DNA of 64,000 nt, from NCBI GenBank assembly GCA_015056905.1, contig SVFI01000003.1, forward strand, positions 124,001-188,000, in the 5' to 3' direction. Positions 1 to 7,182 of this stretch are shown piece by piece; the stretch's first letter is position 1; each line of letters starts with the position of its first letter. The notes under the pieces were generated by a model that did no database searches, was not told where the DNA came from, and saw only the letters and a list, made by a program, of their open reading frames with translations. This DNA comes from Lachnospiraceae bacterium. Its GTDB lineage: Bacteria > Bacillota > Clostridia > Lachnospirales > Lachnospiraceae. Position numbers and translations under genes: made by a program.

Positions 1-284
1 ACAACATCCGAAATCGGATATCCCTCATAATAGTGCACACGCCCTTTCATACAGACAACCGGAACTTCTCCGACATACCCGAAAATAAATTTTCCTGCAT
101 GTCCCGGAACAGTAGAAACCGGAAATCCTTTGATATCCTCATACGAAATCTCGCACTCCACACGGATATCATCGGCATAATCACCGAGTCCCGAACCAAG
201 CACAATCGCTACCTTCGGTACAAAATCTGTTTTCTCCCTTACACTCTTTAAACAATCCTGAAGCTTTGCATATACCTCGTTCAT
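1..284 (-). CDS. punA: Purine-nucleoside phosphorylase, N-terminal part (cut by window edge)
   Basis: The reverse complement of 1-284 is open from ATG at 284 to the window edge and is not in the ORF track. It reads MNEVYAKLQDCL, then VAIVLGSGLGDYADDI and VSTVPGHAGKFIFG. These are the phosphate-binding loop and PGHAG segment typical of trimeric type I purine nucleoside phosphorylases, which split purine nucleosides with phosphate in the cytosol for salvage. GGGAGG lies 7-8 bases before the ATG. The gene begins 16 bases after the DUF512 gene ends, so the two are probably co-transcribed. Only about 94 residues are visible, so the C-terminal half and substrate specificity cannot be judged. Confidence 0.85.
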   Translation of the reverse strand, partial: MNEVYAKLQDCLKSVREKTDFVPKVAIVLGSGLGDYADDIRVECEISYEDIKGFPVSTVPGHAGKFIFGYVGEVPVVCMKGRVHYYEGYPISDV

Positions 285-300
285 AAAAATACCTCCCTTA

Positions 301-1713
301 TCAATTGTCGTATGCTTTCACATACACAAAATTCTCATTATTCCTCGTCATTTCATACAATGGGTTTAATATTGCTTCCAACAGATGTCCGCCCTCCGCC
401 TCAGACACCTTCACATCTGTTCCGAGCGATTCGCTAATCTGCGATATTGTCATATCATCCAAAAATACCTGCTCGCCGCTTCTAAGCATATTGGACGGAA
501 GAAGCACAACATCACCGAGTCCGCCTTCCTCTTGTGAAACATCAAGAAGCTGCGCCAGAAGGTCTTGCCCCGTCACAAGCCCCGAAACCGTGATGGTCTC
601 TCCGAAGAAATCATTTCGAATCGGTACCACACGAATATGGATGTTCGGAAACCGTGCTGCTATTGTATCCGCAAATTTCTGCAATGTCGGATAGGCCAGT
701 TTTCCGGTTGCAATTGTCACTTTTCTTTGTATTTTTTGCAGTTGTCCGCATGCCCCCTCATCTTCCAGTAGTCTCTTCCACGCCTCATCAAATTCTGTCA
801 TTAAAAGCCGCATCATACCGACACCGTTCTCCAGCTGAATATATCCGTCATACCGTTCTTCTTGTGGAAACGGGCGCTGTGCCAGGATATACCATTCATC
901 ACTTGCATGAATGAAATGAAGCCCGTACTCCTCATAGCATATTTGCTGATATCCTTCAATCAAATCAATAATCTGCTCCGCCTCCTGCTTGGTAAAAAGT
1001 TCCAGCGGATACAAACCGTCTCTATACTTTGTAATTCCGGCCGGTACAACCGACACGCTCCGCATAAACGGAAGATACTTCATAAGATCCTCAATCGAGC
1101 GTTTCAATTCCGCGCCATCATTGACTCCTTTGCAGCAGACAATCTGTCCGTTCATCTCTACATGTCCTTCATACAGTTTGTCCAAATATTTAAGTTTCTC
1201 CCCTGCAAAACGGTTACTCAGCATCTTGCAACGCAACTCCGGATTCGTCGTCTGCACAGAAATGTTAATCGGCGCAAGCTGCATCCGTATAATACGGTCA
1301 AAATCCTCATCCGTCATATTCGTCATCGTAATATAATTTCCCTGCAGAAAAGAGAGTCTGGAATCATCGTCCTTAAAATACAACGTCTCTCTCATTCCCG
1401 GTGGCATCTGATCAATAAAGCAGAAAATACATTTGTTCGTACAACTCTTGTACTCACTCATCAGCCCGTTTTCAAACTCAATTCCCAAGTCGTCATCAAA
1501 CTCTTTGTCAATCTCCAACAGCCACTCTTCACCGTCCGGCTTACGAATCAGCACTTCAATATATTCATCTTTTATCAAAAATCTGTAATCAAAAACATCT
1601 TTTATCTTTTGGTCATTAATTGACAAAAGCACATCGCCCGGCTCGATTTCCATCTCCTCGGCAATCGAATCCGGAAGCACTTCTTTAACCACATGTTCAT
1701 AACATTTTTTCAT
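301..1713 (-). CDS. DUF512 family protein with PDZ and radical SAM-like Fe-S motif
   Basis: The N-terminal ~60 residues resemble a PDZ domain (VLPDSIAEEMEIEPGDVLLSI). A cysteine cluster follows, CTNKCIFC (C91, C95, C98), as in radical SAM enzymes, then the long DUF512 C-terminal region. The family is widespread in Clostridia, often near der, and its reaction is unknown to me. The ORF track starts at a TTG at 1794, but that codon lies in a promoter -35 box. ATG 1713 has AGGTG 8 bases upstream and gives 470 residues, the usual family form. The terminator at 1894-1931 separates it from spoIVA, and PNP follows closely downstream. Confidence 0.88.
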   Translation of the reverse strand: MKKCYEHVVKEVLPDSIAEEMEIEPGDVLLSINDQKIKDVFDYRFLIKDEYIEVLIRKPDGEEWLLEIDKEFDDDLGIEFENGLMSEYKSCTNKCIFCFIDQMPPGMRETLYFKDDDSRLSFLQGNYITMTNMTDEDFDRIIRMQLAPINISVQTTNPELRCKMLSNRFAGEKLKYLDKLYEGHVEMNGQIVCCKGVNDGAELKRSIEDLMKYLPFMRSVSVVPAGITKYRDGLYPLELFTKQEAEQIIDLIEGYQQICYEEYGLHFIHASDEWYILAQRPFPQEERYDGYIQLENGVGMMRLLMTEFDEAWKRLLEDEGACGQLQKIQRKVTIATGKLAYPTLQKFADTIAARFPNIHIRVVPIRNDFFGETITVSGLVTGQDLLAQLLDVSQEEGGLGDVVLLPSNMLRSGEQVFLDDMTISQISESLGTDVKVSEAEGGHLLEAILNPLYEMTRNNENFVYVKAYDN

Positions 1714-1765
1714 CTGATTTTCACCTGATTTTCCTGTCAACTTTTTACTGTCACTCTTGTCTATT

Positions 1766-1794
1766 ATCATATCAAGAATTCTCATTCTCTTCAA
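1766..1794 (-). promoter_or_regulatory. Sigma-A-type promoter for the DUF512-PNP unit
   Basis: On the minus strand TTGAAG (1789-1794) is followed by 17 bases and TATGAT (1766-1771). A TGA just before the -10 makes it an extended -10. It lies about 50 bases before the chosen ATG at 1713 and argues against the longer ORF-track start. Confidence 0.6.
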
Positions 1795-1893
1795 GTCTTG
1801 TCGGACGTTCTGACGCTATCGTGTTGCCACCATTCCCCACACGACACAACGGGTTAAAGTTTAAATTACGGCATGGGCACATAAAACTTCTTT
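1795..1893. other. Spacer between promoter and terminator, nothing recognised
   Basis: Together with the neighbouring promoter, terminator and inverted repeat, this completes the 305-base gene-free stretch 1714-2018. I see no further gene, RNA fold or repeat in 1795-1893. Confidence 0.5.
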
Positions 1894-1931
1894 ATAAAAA
1901 AATACCCGAGTTTTTTAATTCCTCGGGTATT
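1894..1931 (-). terminator. Intrinsic terminator after spoIVA
   Basis: Reading leftward, AATACCCGAG and CTCGGGTATT form a 10-bp stem with an 11-base A/T-rich loop, followed by a run of seven T. Its outer stem shares the GGGTAT core seen in the nearby repeat at 1952-2001 and around the nuclease gene near 15 kb. Confidence 0.85.
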
Positions 1932-1951
1932 TTTACTTATAAGTTTCATAT

Positions 1952-2001
1952 ATACCCAAAACACCTAACAAAGTAGAAATAGATAACATAATTTTGGGTA
2001 T
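1952..2001. repeat. Inverted repeat ATACCCAAAA / TTTTGGGTAT
   Basis: Two perfect 10-base arms (1952-1961 and 1992-2001) are separated by 30 A/T-rich bases between the spoIVA stop and its terminator. The TACCCA/TGGGTA core is the same as in the cluster at 14694-15952. No T-run follows, so it is not itself a typical terminator. Confidence 0.6.
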
Positions 2002-2018
2002 GCTCAAAAGATTATTCT

Positions 2019-3509
2019 CTAGATAATGATACAGACAAGTCCTCCGTTTGTGTCATTCACAATCTTCTGCATCGTATCCTGAAGTTTTAACTGGCTTTCA
2101 TCTCCTATCATGGCAACCTTTGCCGCAATTCCGTCCTGTACCATTTGTTCTACTGTTTTTCCGAAAATATTCGTCTCCCAGATTCCGTCATTCCCCTGCT
2201 CATTCTGACCGATGTAGGCAATCAAATCCTCCGCCTGCTGCTTCGTTCCGACAATTGGGGCAATCTCCGTCTCGATGTTTGCACGAATCATATGGATGGA
2301 CGGACTCTGCGCACGAATCTTTACACCAAACTTATTTCCATGATGAATGACTTCCGGTTTTTCGAGGGTAATTTCACTACGCTCCGGAGTTACCACACCA
2401 TAACCTTTCTGCCGGACACTTGTCATCGCGCCTTCCACTTTCTTGTATTCGCGCCGCATCTTTGCACTATCCGTCAGATAGTCCATCAAATCATATTCAC
2501 TTTCTATTGTCTGGCCAAGCATATCCGTTAGCATCTGATAATAGCACGCTTCATCCATATCAAGTCCGATGCTCACCGCTCCATCCGCGAGATTAACACC
2601 GTCAATACGAATTTTTGTCACATGCCCATTATCCAAAAGAAACGGGCTCTCATAAATATCCTTCATCCTGTTGTAGGAAGACATTTTCTCACGTATTCCC
2701 TCCACCAGACTCTTCTTTACTTCATGATCCGCCGGCAACATTTCCACCCACTTCGGCATATAAAAAGCAATGTTGCTGATTGGGAATTCCAGCAGGACAC
2801 TTTGCATAATCTTGTGAATATCATCTGCCTTAAGTTGTGCACAGTTAACCGGAAGCACCGTTACATGATATTTTTCTCCGAGACTTTGTGCCAGCTTCTG
2901 TGTTGCCTCAGCATATGGTCTTTCGCTGTTTAACAACACAACGAACGGTTTTTGCATCTGTGATAACTGCTGCAGCGTTTTCTCCAAAGCCGGCTCATAA
3001 TTGTCTGCCGGAATATCCGAAAAACTCCCGTCGGTCGTCACTACAATACCGATGGTGGAGTGATCATGAATCACTTTATATGTACCGAGTTCCGCCGCCT
3101 GCGTGAACGGTATTTCATGTTCATACCAAGGCGTACGTACCATCCGCTCCGTATCCTCCTCCATATGTCCTGCGGCCCCATCAACCATATAACCGACACA
3201 GTCAATTAAACGAACACGTACCGGTATTTCCTCTCCGAGTCGAATCTGTGCCGCCTCTGACGGAATAAACTTCGGTTCCGTCGTCGTGATTGTCTTTCCG
3301 GTCCCACTCTGAGGGAGCTCATCCTGCGCTTGCTTTTTCTCATATTCTTTTTCCATATTCGGCAAAACACAGACATCCATAAACCGCTTGATAAAAGTCG
3401 ATTTTCCAGTTCGGACCGGTCCTACGACCCCAATATATATATCGCCATCCGTGCGCGCCTGAATATCCTTGTACAAATCAAATTCTTTCAGCTCATTTCG
3501 ATTGTCCAT
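2019..3509 (-). CDS. spoIVA: Stage IV sporulation protein A, spore coat morphogenetic ATPase
   Basis: SpoIVA polymerises on the forespore outer membrane using ATP and anchors the spore coat and cortex assembly. The N-terminal P-loop VGPVRTGKST, the downstream segment GTGKTITTTEPKFIP and the conserved C-terminal tail GGLVCIII are diagnostic. Length is 496 residues, the usual family size. ATG 3509 (MDNRNELKEF) is chosen because it has GCGGGGT upstream, while the track start at 3548 is a TTG inside the sigma-E promoter. The gene lies 65 bases after bioY but has its own sporulation promoter and a terminator downstream. It is strong evidence for a spore-forming host. Confidence 0.97.
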   Translation of the reverse strand: MDNRNELKEFDLYKDIQARTDGDIYIGVVGPVRTGKSTFIKRFMDVCVLPNMEKEYEKKQAQDELPQSGTGKTITTTEPKFIPSEAAQIRLGEEIPVRVRLIDCVGYMVDGAAGHMEEDTERMVRTPWYEHEIPFTQAAELGTYKVIHDHSTIGIVVTTDGSFSDIPADNYEPALEKTLQQLSQMQKPFVVLLNSERPYAEATQKLAQSLGEKYHVTVLPVNCAQLKADDIHKIMQSVLLEFPISNIAFYMPKWVEMLPADHEVKKSLVEGIREKMSSYNRMKDIYESPFLLDNGHVTKIRIDGVNLADGAVSIGLDMDEACYYQMLTDMLGQTIESEYDLMDYLTDSAKMRREYKKVEGAMTSVRQKGYGVVTPERSEITLEKPEVIHHGNKFGVKIRAQSPSIHMIRANIETEIAPIVGTKQQAEDLIAYIGQNEQGNDGIWETNIFGKTVEQMVQDGIAAKVAMIGDESQLKLQDTMQKIVNDTNGGLVCIII

Positions 3510-3536
3510 AAAAAATACCCCGCTTGCGTTTGTTAC

Positions 3537-3565
3537 ATTGTATGGCAACGGGGTAATCTTTATGA
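3537..3565 (-). promoter_or_regulatory. Sigma-E (sporulation) promoter of spoIVA
   Basis: On the minus strand TCATAAA (3559-3565), 14 bases, then CATACAAT (3537-3544). This fits the known sigma-E pattern, ATA then about 16 bases then CATACAMT. spoIVA is a classical sigma-E mother-cell gene, so motif and gene agree. Confidence 0.78.
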
Positions 3566-3574
3566 CTATGAAAT

Positions 3575-4117
3575 TTATAACACATTTGCCTTCTTAAGGT
3601 GTCTTCGAAACGGCGGCCCCAAAAGAAGTGCCACGGCAATTTTTATCAAATCAAAAATAATAAACGGCGCCACGCCCGTCAAAATTGCCTGCCATAGGGA
3701 TATATCTGCATATAAAGCAAGCCAGATGGTTCCGAGAAAATAACAAAGAACAAGCCCAAGTAACATTCCGAGCAGATGCATTCCCCTCTTAGCAAAGCGT
3801 TCAATAAAAAAGCCGCTGCTAACCGTAAGCAAGAGGTAACCTATCAGATATCCGCCGGTCGGTCCCAGCAAAACTGCCGGTCCTGCGGAATATCCGGAAA
3901 AAACCGGGAGACCGACAAGTCCGATACATATATAGATCAGACAGCTTATCGTAGCTTTCCACATACCAATCATATAGACGATCAAATACAATGCTACGGT
4001 AATCAATGTAACCGGCACCACTCCGACCGGAATCGTTGCAGGTCCTATGACGCACAACACCGCTGCCATCAGCGAAATGATTGCCATTTCCTGTATTTTT
4101 ATGCGCTTTATCTTCAC
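3575..4117 (-). CDS. bioY: BioY family biotin transporter substrate-binding (S) component
   Basis: A 180-residue, very hydrophobic protein with about six membrane segments and the glycine-rich segment LLGPTGGYLIGYLL typical of BioY. BioY proteins import biotin alone or with an ECF energizing module. No ECF ATPase or T-component is in this window. The start is a GTG at 4117, two bases after the stop of the VWA gene, and its GGAGA ribosome site lies inside the end of that gene, so translation is probably coupled. No biotin synthesis genes or BirA site are seen nearby. Confidence 0.92.
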   Translation of the reverse strand: MKIKRIKIQEMAIISLMAAVLCVIGPATIPVGVVPVTLITVALYLIVYMIGMWKATISCLIYICIGLVGLPVFSGYSAGPAVLLGPTGGYLIGYLLLTVSSGFFIERFAKRGMHLLGMLLGLVLCYFLGTIWLALYADISLWQAILTGVAPFIIFDLIKIAVALLLGPPFRRHLKKANVL

Positions 4118-4119
4118 GT

Positions 4120-5328
4120 TTATCTTGTCTCCATTAATTTTTTCATACCTTCATTCAGACCTCTTACCGTCAGTTTATACATCGGAAGAAGCTTTTTAAT
4201 CGCTGTCTCCGCTTCCCGCCAAGGCGCATTGCCCGGTGCCATCTTCGGGTTCATCCAAATGATTTTTTTGTAATGCGATTTTAAAAGCTGAAGCCATTCG
4301 TAACCGCTCAGTCCCCCGTTCGGTCCACGGTAGTTTCCCGTCAGAGAATATAGTTCCTCCGGTGCCATCGCCGCATCACCGACAACAATGACCTTGTAAT
4401 CGCTTCCCAGGTTACGGAACATCCAGTCTGTATCAATCCAATCTCCGTTCTCGCACTCCGGTGTCTTATATAACTTGGAATAAATGCAGTTATGGAAATA
4501 ATAGCATTTGACATCTTTAAAATGATTTGACTTTGAAACCGTCTGAAACAGCTCATTCACAAGCCGTGAATACGGAATCATCGTTCCACCCGAATCCATC
4601 AGAAGGAGAAGCTTAACTGCATTTTTGCGCGGGCGTTGCATCTCAATCTGCAAATATCCCCCGTTCTGGCACGTCTTGTTGATGGTTCCGTCAATATCAA
4701 GCTCTGTTTTCGGAATCTCCAGCCTTGTAGAAAACTGTCTGAGTTTGCGAAGTGCCATCTGAAACTGACGGTTTTCCAGCACTCTGTCGTCACGGAAATC
4801 TTTAAATTTCCGTGCACCGACCACCTCAAACGCCGACTGATATCCGCTGGCGCCTCCGACACGCACACCTCCGACATAATTACCGGAGTTACCAAATGCT
4901 GTTGTTCCCGTCGTTCCAATCCAGAAACTTCCGCCGTTGTGCTCTTCTGTCTGGTCCTTGAGACGCTGCTTAAACTTTGTCTCAACATCCTCTTTGTCAA
5001 TCGGAGCATCCTCACTGTTTTGTTTATGGCGAAGTTCTCTGTCTTCCTTCGTAATAAGTTCCGTCAGTTCTTCCTTATCCAGCCAACGAAGCATCTGGTA
5101 TGTCACTTCCTCATCTGCCTGCGCACCCTTGAATACTTCTGCAAATGCGGTATCAAACTTATCAAAATCTGTCTCACTTTTAACTAAAATCATGCGTGCG
5201 ACATAATAAAACTGCGTCAGCGAACTTCCGCAAAGCCCCTGATCAAGTGCATCGATAAGAGTTAACCACTCTGTAAGTCCTATATGCAATTCTTTTGCCC
5301 GAAGTTCAAAAAAGAATTTTAAAAACAT
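4120..5328 (-). CDS. VWA domain (CoxE-like) protein, partner of MoxR ATPase
   Basis: A 402-residue soluble protein. The C-terminal half is a von Willebrand A-type domain with the metal-site motif LLLMDSGGTM (D245). The N-terminal half is helical and charged, with a glycine-rich stretch at about 132-165. Proteins of this kind pair with MoxR AAA+ ATPases and act as metal-dependent adaptors for protein remodelling or cofactor insertion; the client here is unknown. The gene starts 9 bases after the MoxR stop and runs into bioY, forming a three-gene unit. AAGAGGT precedes the ATG. Confidence 0.85.
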   Translation of the reverse strand: MFLKFFFELRAKELHIGLTEWLTLIDALDQGLCGSSLTQFYYVARMILVKSETDFDKFDTAFAEVFKGAQADEEVTYQMLRWLDKEELTELITKEDRELRHKQNSEDAPIDKEDVETKFKQRLKDQTEEHNGGSFWIGTTGTTAFGNSGNYVGGVRVGGASGYQSAFEVVGARKFKDFRDDRVLENRQFQMALRKLRQFSTRLEIPKTELDIDGTINKTCQNGGYLQIEMQRPRKNAVKLLLLMDSGGTMIPYSRLVNELFQTVSKSNHFKDVKCYYFHNCIYSKLYKTPECENGDWIDTDWMFRNLGSDYKVIVVGDAAMAPEELYSLTGNYRGPNGGLSGYEWLQLLKSHYKKIIWMNPKMAPGNAPWREAETAIKKLLPMYKLTVRGLNEGMKKLMETR

Positions 5329-5337
5329 AGCAACCTC

Positions 5338-6147
5338 TTATACGTAATGTTTTACTGTTTCCAAATCTTCATCCTTCTTGACAACAACACCTACAAACGG
5401 AAGTTCCGCACGAATCTTATCCGCCGGAATTCCCGCAATCTGAAGTGCGTTAATCCAGTCAATGAGCTCCGATGTGCTCGGTTTTTTACGCACATCTCTC
5501 ATATCCCGAATCCAGTAGAACGTATCCATCGCATTCTTCAAAAGATTCCCCTCCACATTCGGAAAATGTGTCTTCACAATCTCTTCCATCAGTTCCTTAT
5601 TCGGAAATTCGATGTAATGGAAAATACAGCGGCGCAGAAATGCATCCGGAAGCTCCTTCTCCGCGTTGGATGTAATAATAACAATCGGGCGTTTCTTTGC
5701 CGTTACGGTACGCTTCGTCTCATGAATATAAAACTCCATCTGATCCAGCTCCCACAAAAGGTCATTTGGAAACTCCAAATCTGCTTTATCAATCTCGTCA
5801 ATGAGAAGAACCACCTGTTCCTCACTCTCGAACGCCTCTCCGAGCTTACCAAGTTTAATGTACCTGGCAATATCGTCAACGCCTTCCTCTCCGAACTGTC
5901 CGTCATACAAACGCTGAATCGTATCATACATATAAAGACCGTCCTGCGCCTTGGTCGTTGACTTTACATTCCATATAATCAGTTTTAAGCCAAGTGAATT
6001 GGCTACTGCCTGGGCAAGCATCGTTTTTCCCGTCCCCGGCTCACCCTTGATAAGAAGCGGTTTCTTCAGTGCGATTGCCACATTGACACTCGCCATCAAT
6101 TCCTCACTTGCCACATATTCTGTCGTTGACTGAAAATTATTTTCCAT
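5338..6147 (-). CDS. MoxR family AAA+ ATPase
   Basis: 269 residues with Walker A GEPGTGKT (35-42), Walker B VVLLIDEIDKAD, sensor region IVIITSNAEKELPDAFLRRC and a C-terminal helical lid. MoxR ATPases act with VWA proteins as chaperone-like remodelers, and the VWA partner is encoded immediately downstream. It is the first gene of a leftward unit that is divergent from metF. No strong sigma-A promoter was picked out in the 122-base divergent gap on this strand. Confidence 0.92.
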   Translation of the reverse strand: MENNFQSTTEYVASEELMASVNVAIALKKPLLIKGEPGTGKTMLAQAVANSLGLKLIIWNVKSTTKAQDGLYMYDTIQRLYDGQFGEEGVDDIARYIKLGKLGEAFESEEQVVLLIDEIDKADLEFPNDLLWELDQMEFYIHETKRTVTAKKRPIVIITSNAEKELPDAFLRRCIFHYIEFPNKELMEEIVKTHFPNVEGNLLKNAMDTFYWIRDMRDVRKKPSTSELIDWINALQIAGIPADKIRAELPFVGVVVKKDEDLETVKHYV

Positions 6148-6196
6148 TTCCTGTTGTTTCCTTTCCGCATCACAAAGTTACAAACAAATATTTTCT

Positions 6197-6224
6197 TTTA
6201 CAAATCCTCTATATATGATACAAT
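6197..6224 (+). promoter_or_regulatory. Sigma-A promoter of metF
   Basis: TTTACA (6197-6202), 16 bases, TACAAT (6219-6224), with TGA directly before the -10 (extended -10). It lies about 45 bases before the metF ATG, which has GGAGG at 6258-6262. Confidence 0.65.
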
Positions 6225-6269
6225 AAGAAAGTATTTTTCACAAGAAAAAGAGTTCTTGGAGGTATATAA

Positions 6270-7127
6270 ATGATTAAAGATATATTAAATCACAAAAAGC
6301 CAACCATCTCCTTTGAGGTCTTTCCTCCAAAAAAAGAGGATGAATTTGAAGGTGTCTATGCAACACTTGATAAACTCAGTGTTTTGAATCCTGATTTCAT
6401 ATCGGTAACTTACGGCGCCGGCGGAAGCCGTTCCAAAAAGACAACCGAAATTGCATCCTACATTCAAAACAATTTACATATCGATGCTCTTGCACATATG
6501 ACTTGTGTAGGAAATAAAAAAGAAGACATCGACAGAGTCTGTGATGAGTTAGCATGTGCTAACATACGACATGTGCTCGCACTCCGTGGCGATCGCCCGG
6601 CTTACATGACCGATGAACAATATGACAGTCGTGATTTTGCCTATGCCAACGAGCTCGTTTCCCACTTAAACGCCAACACTTCTTTCCAGATTGCAGGTGC
6701 ATGCTATCCCGAAAAGCATTTTGAGGCGATGAGCAAACGTGCAGATATGGCGCGGCTGAAAGATAAAGTTGCTGCCGGCTGTGATTTCCTAATCACTCAG
6801 CTTTTCTTAAATAATGATGTTTTTTTTGAATTCCAGGAGAACTGTCTCGCAAGCGGAATCACGGTCCCGATTTGTGCCGGAATTATGCCGATTACATCTG
6901 TAAAGCAGGTGTCAACTACCATCTCACTTTCCGGTACATCCGTCCCGAAAGCATTCTCTGACATCATCGCCAAATACGGCGAGAATCCGGAAGACATGCG
7001 CAAGGCCGGTATCGACTATGCCATCCGTCAGATACTTGATTTAAAGCAGTACGGTGCTGACGGAATTCACATCTATTCTATGAATAAGCCAAAGACTACT
7101 GCTGAGATTATGGAAGCAGTGAAGTAA
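6270..7127 (+). CDS. metF: Methylenetetrahydrofolate reductase
   Basis: Reduces 5,10-methylene-THF to 5-methyl-THF, supplying the methyl group for methionine synthesis. The 285-residue protein has the family landmarks PTISFEVFPPKKEDEF, FISVTYGAGGS (flavin/folate pocket) and HVLALRGDRP. Length is normal for the bacterial enzyme. It is a single-gene plus-strand unit with its own promoter, and a strong bidirectional hairpin follows. No methionine synthase gene or S-box leader is present next to it. Confidence 0.95.
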   Translation: MIKDILNHKKPTISFEVFPPKKEDEFEGVYATLDKLSVLNPDFISVTYGAGGSRSKKTTEIASYIQNNLHIDALAHMTCVGNKKEDIDRVCDELACANIRHVLALRGDRPAYMTDEQYDSRDFAYANELVSHLNANTSFQIAGACYPEKHFEAMSKRADMARLKDKVAAGCDFLITQLFLNNDVFFEFQENCLASGITVPICAGIMPITSVKQVSTTISLSGTSVPKAFSDIIAKYGENPEDMRKAGIDYAIRQILDLKQYGADGIHIYSMNKPKTTAEIMEAVK

Positions 7128-7146
7128 CTATATTGCACAAAAACCA

Positions 7147-7180
7147 AAGGGACTGTATCACATCACAGTCCCTTCATTTT
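7147..7180. terminator. Bidirectional terminator between metF and the secreted protein gene
   Basis: AAGGGACTGT (7147-7156) pairs with ACAGTCCCTT (7165-7174) around an 8-base loop. T-rich sequence follows on the plus strand. It lies between two converging genes. Confidence 0.75.
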
Positions 7181-7182
7181 TA

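Noticed and set aside
862-1623. 253-codon plus-strand ORF
   Set aside because: Antisense shadow of the DUF512 gene; no ribosome site and no family-like sequence.
3510-3556. ACCCCGTTGC / GCAAGCGGGGTA quasi-palindrome as a translation-blocking hairpin of spoIVA
   Set aside because: One arm lies in the spacer of the sigma-E promoter, so it would not be in the mRNA started there.
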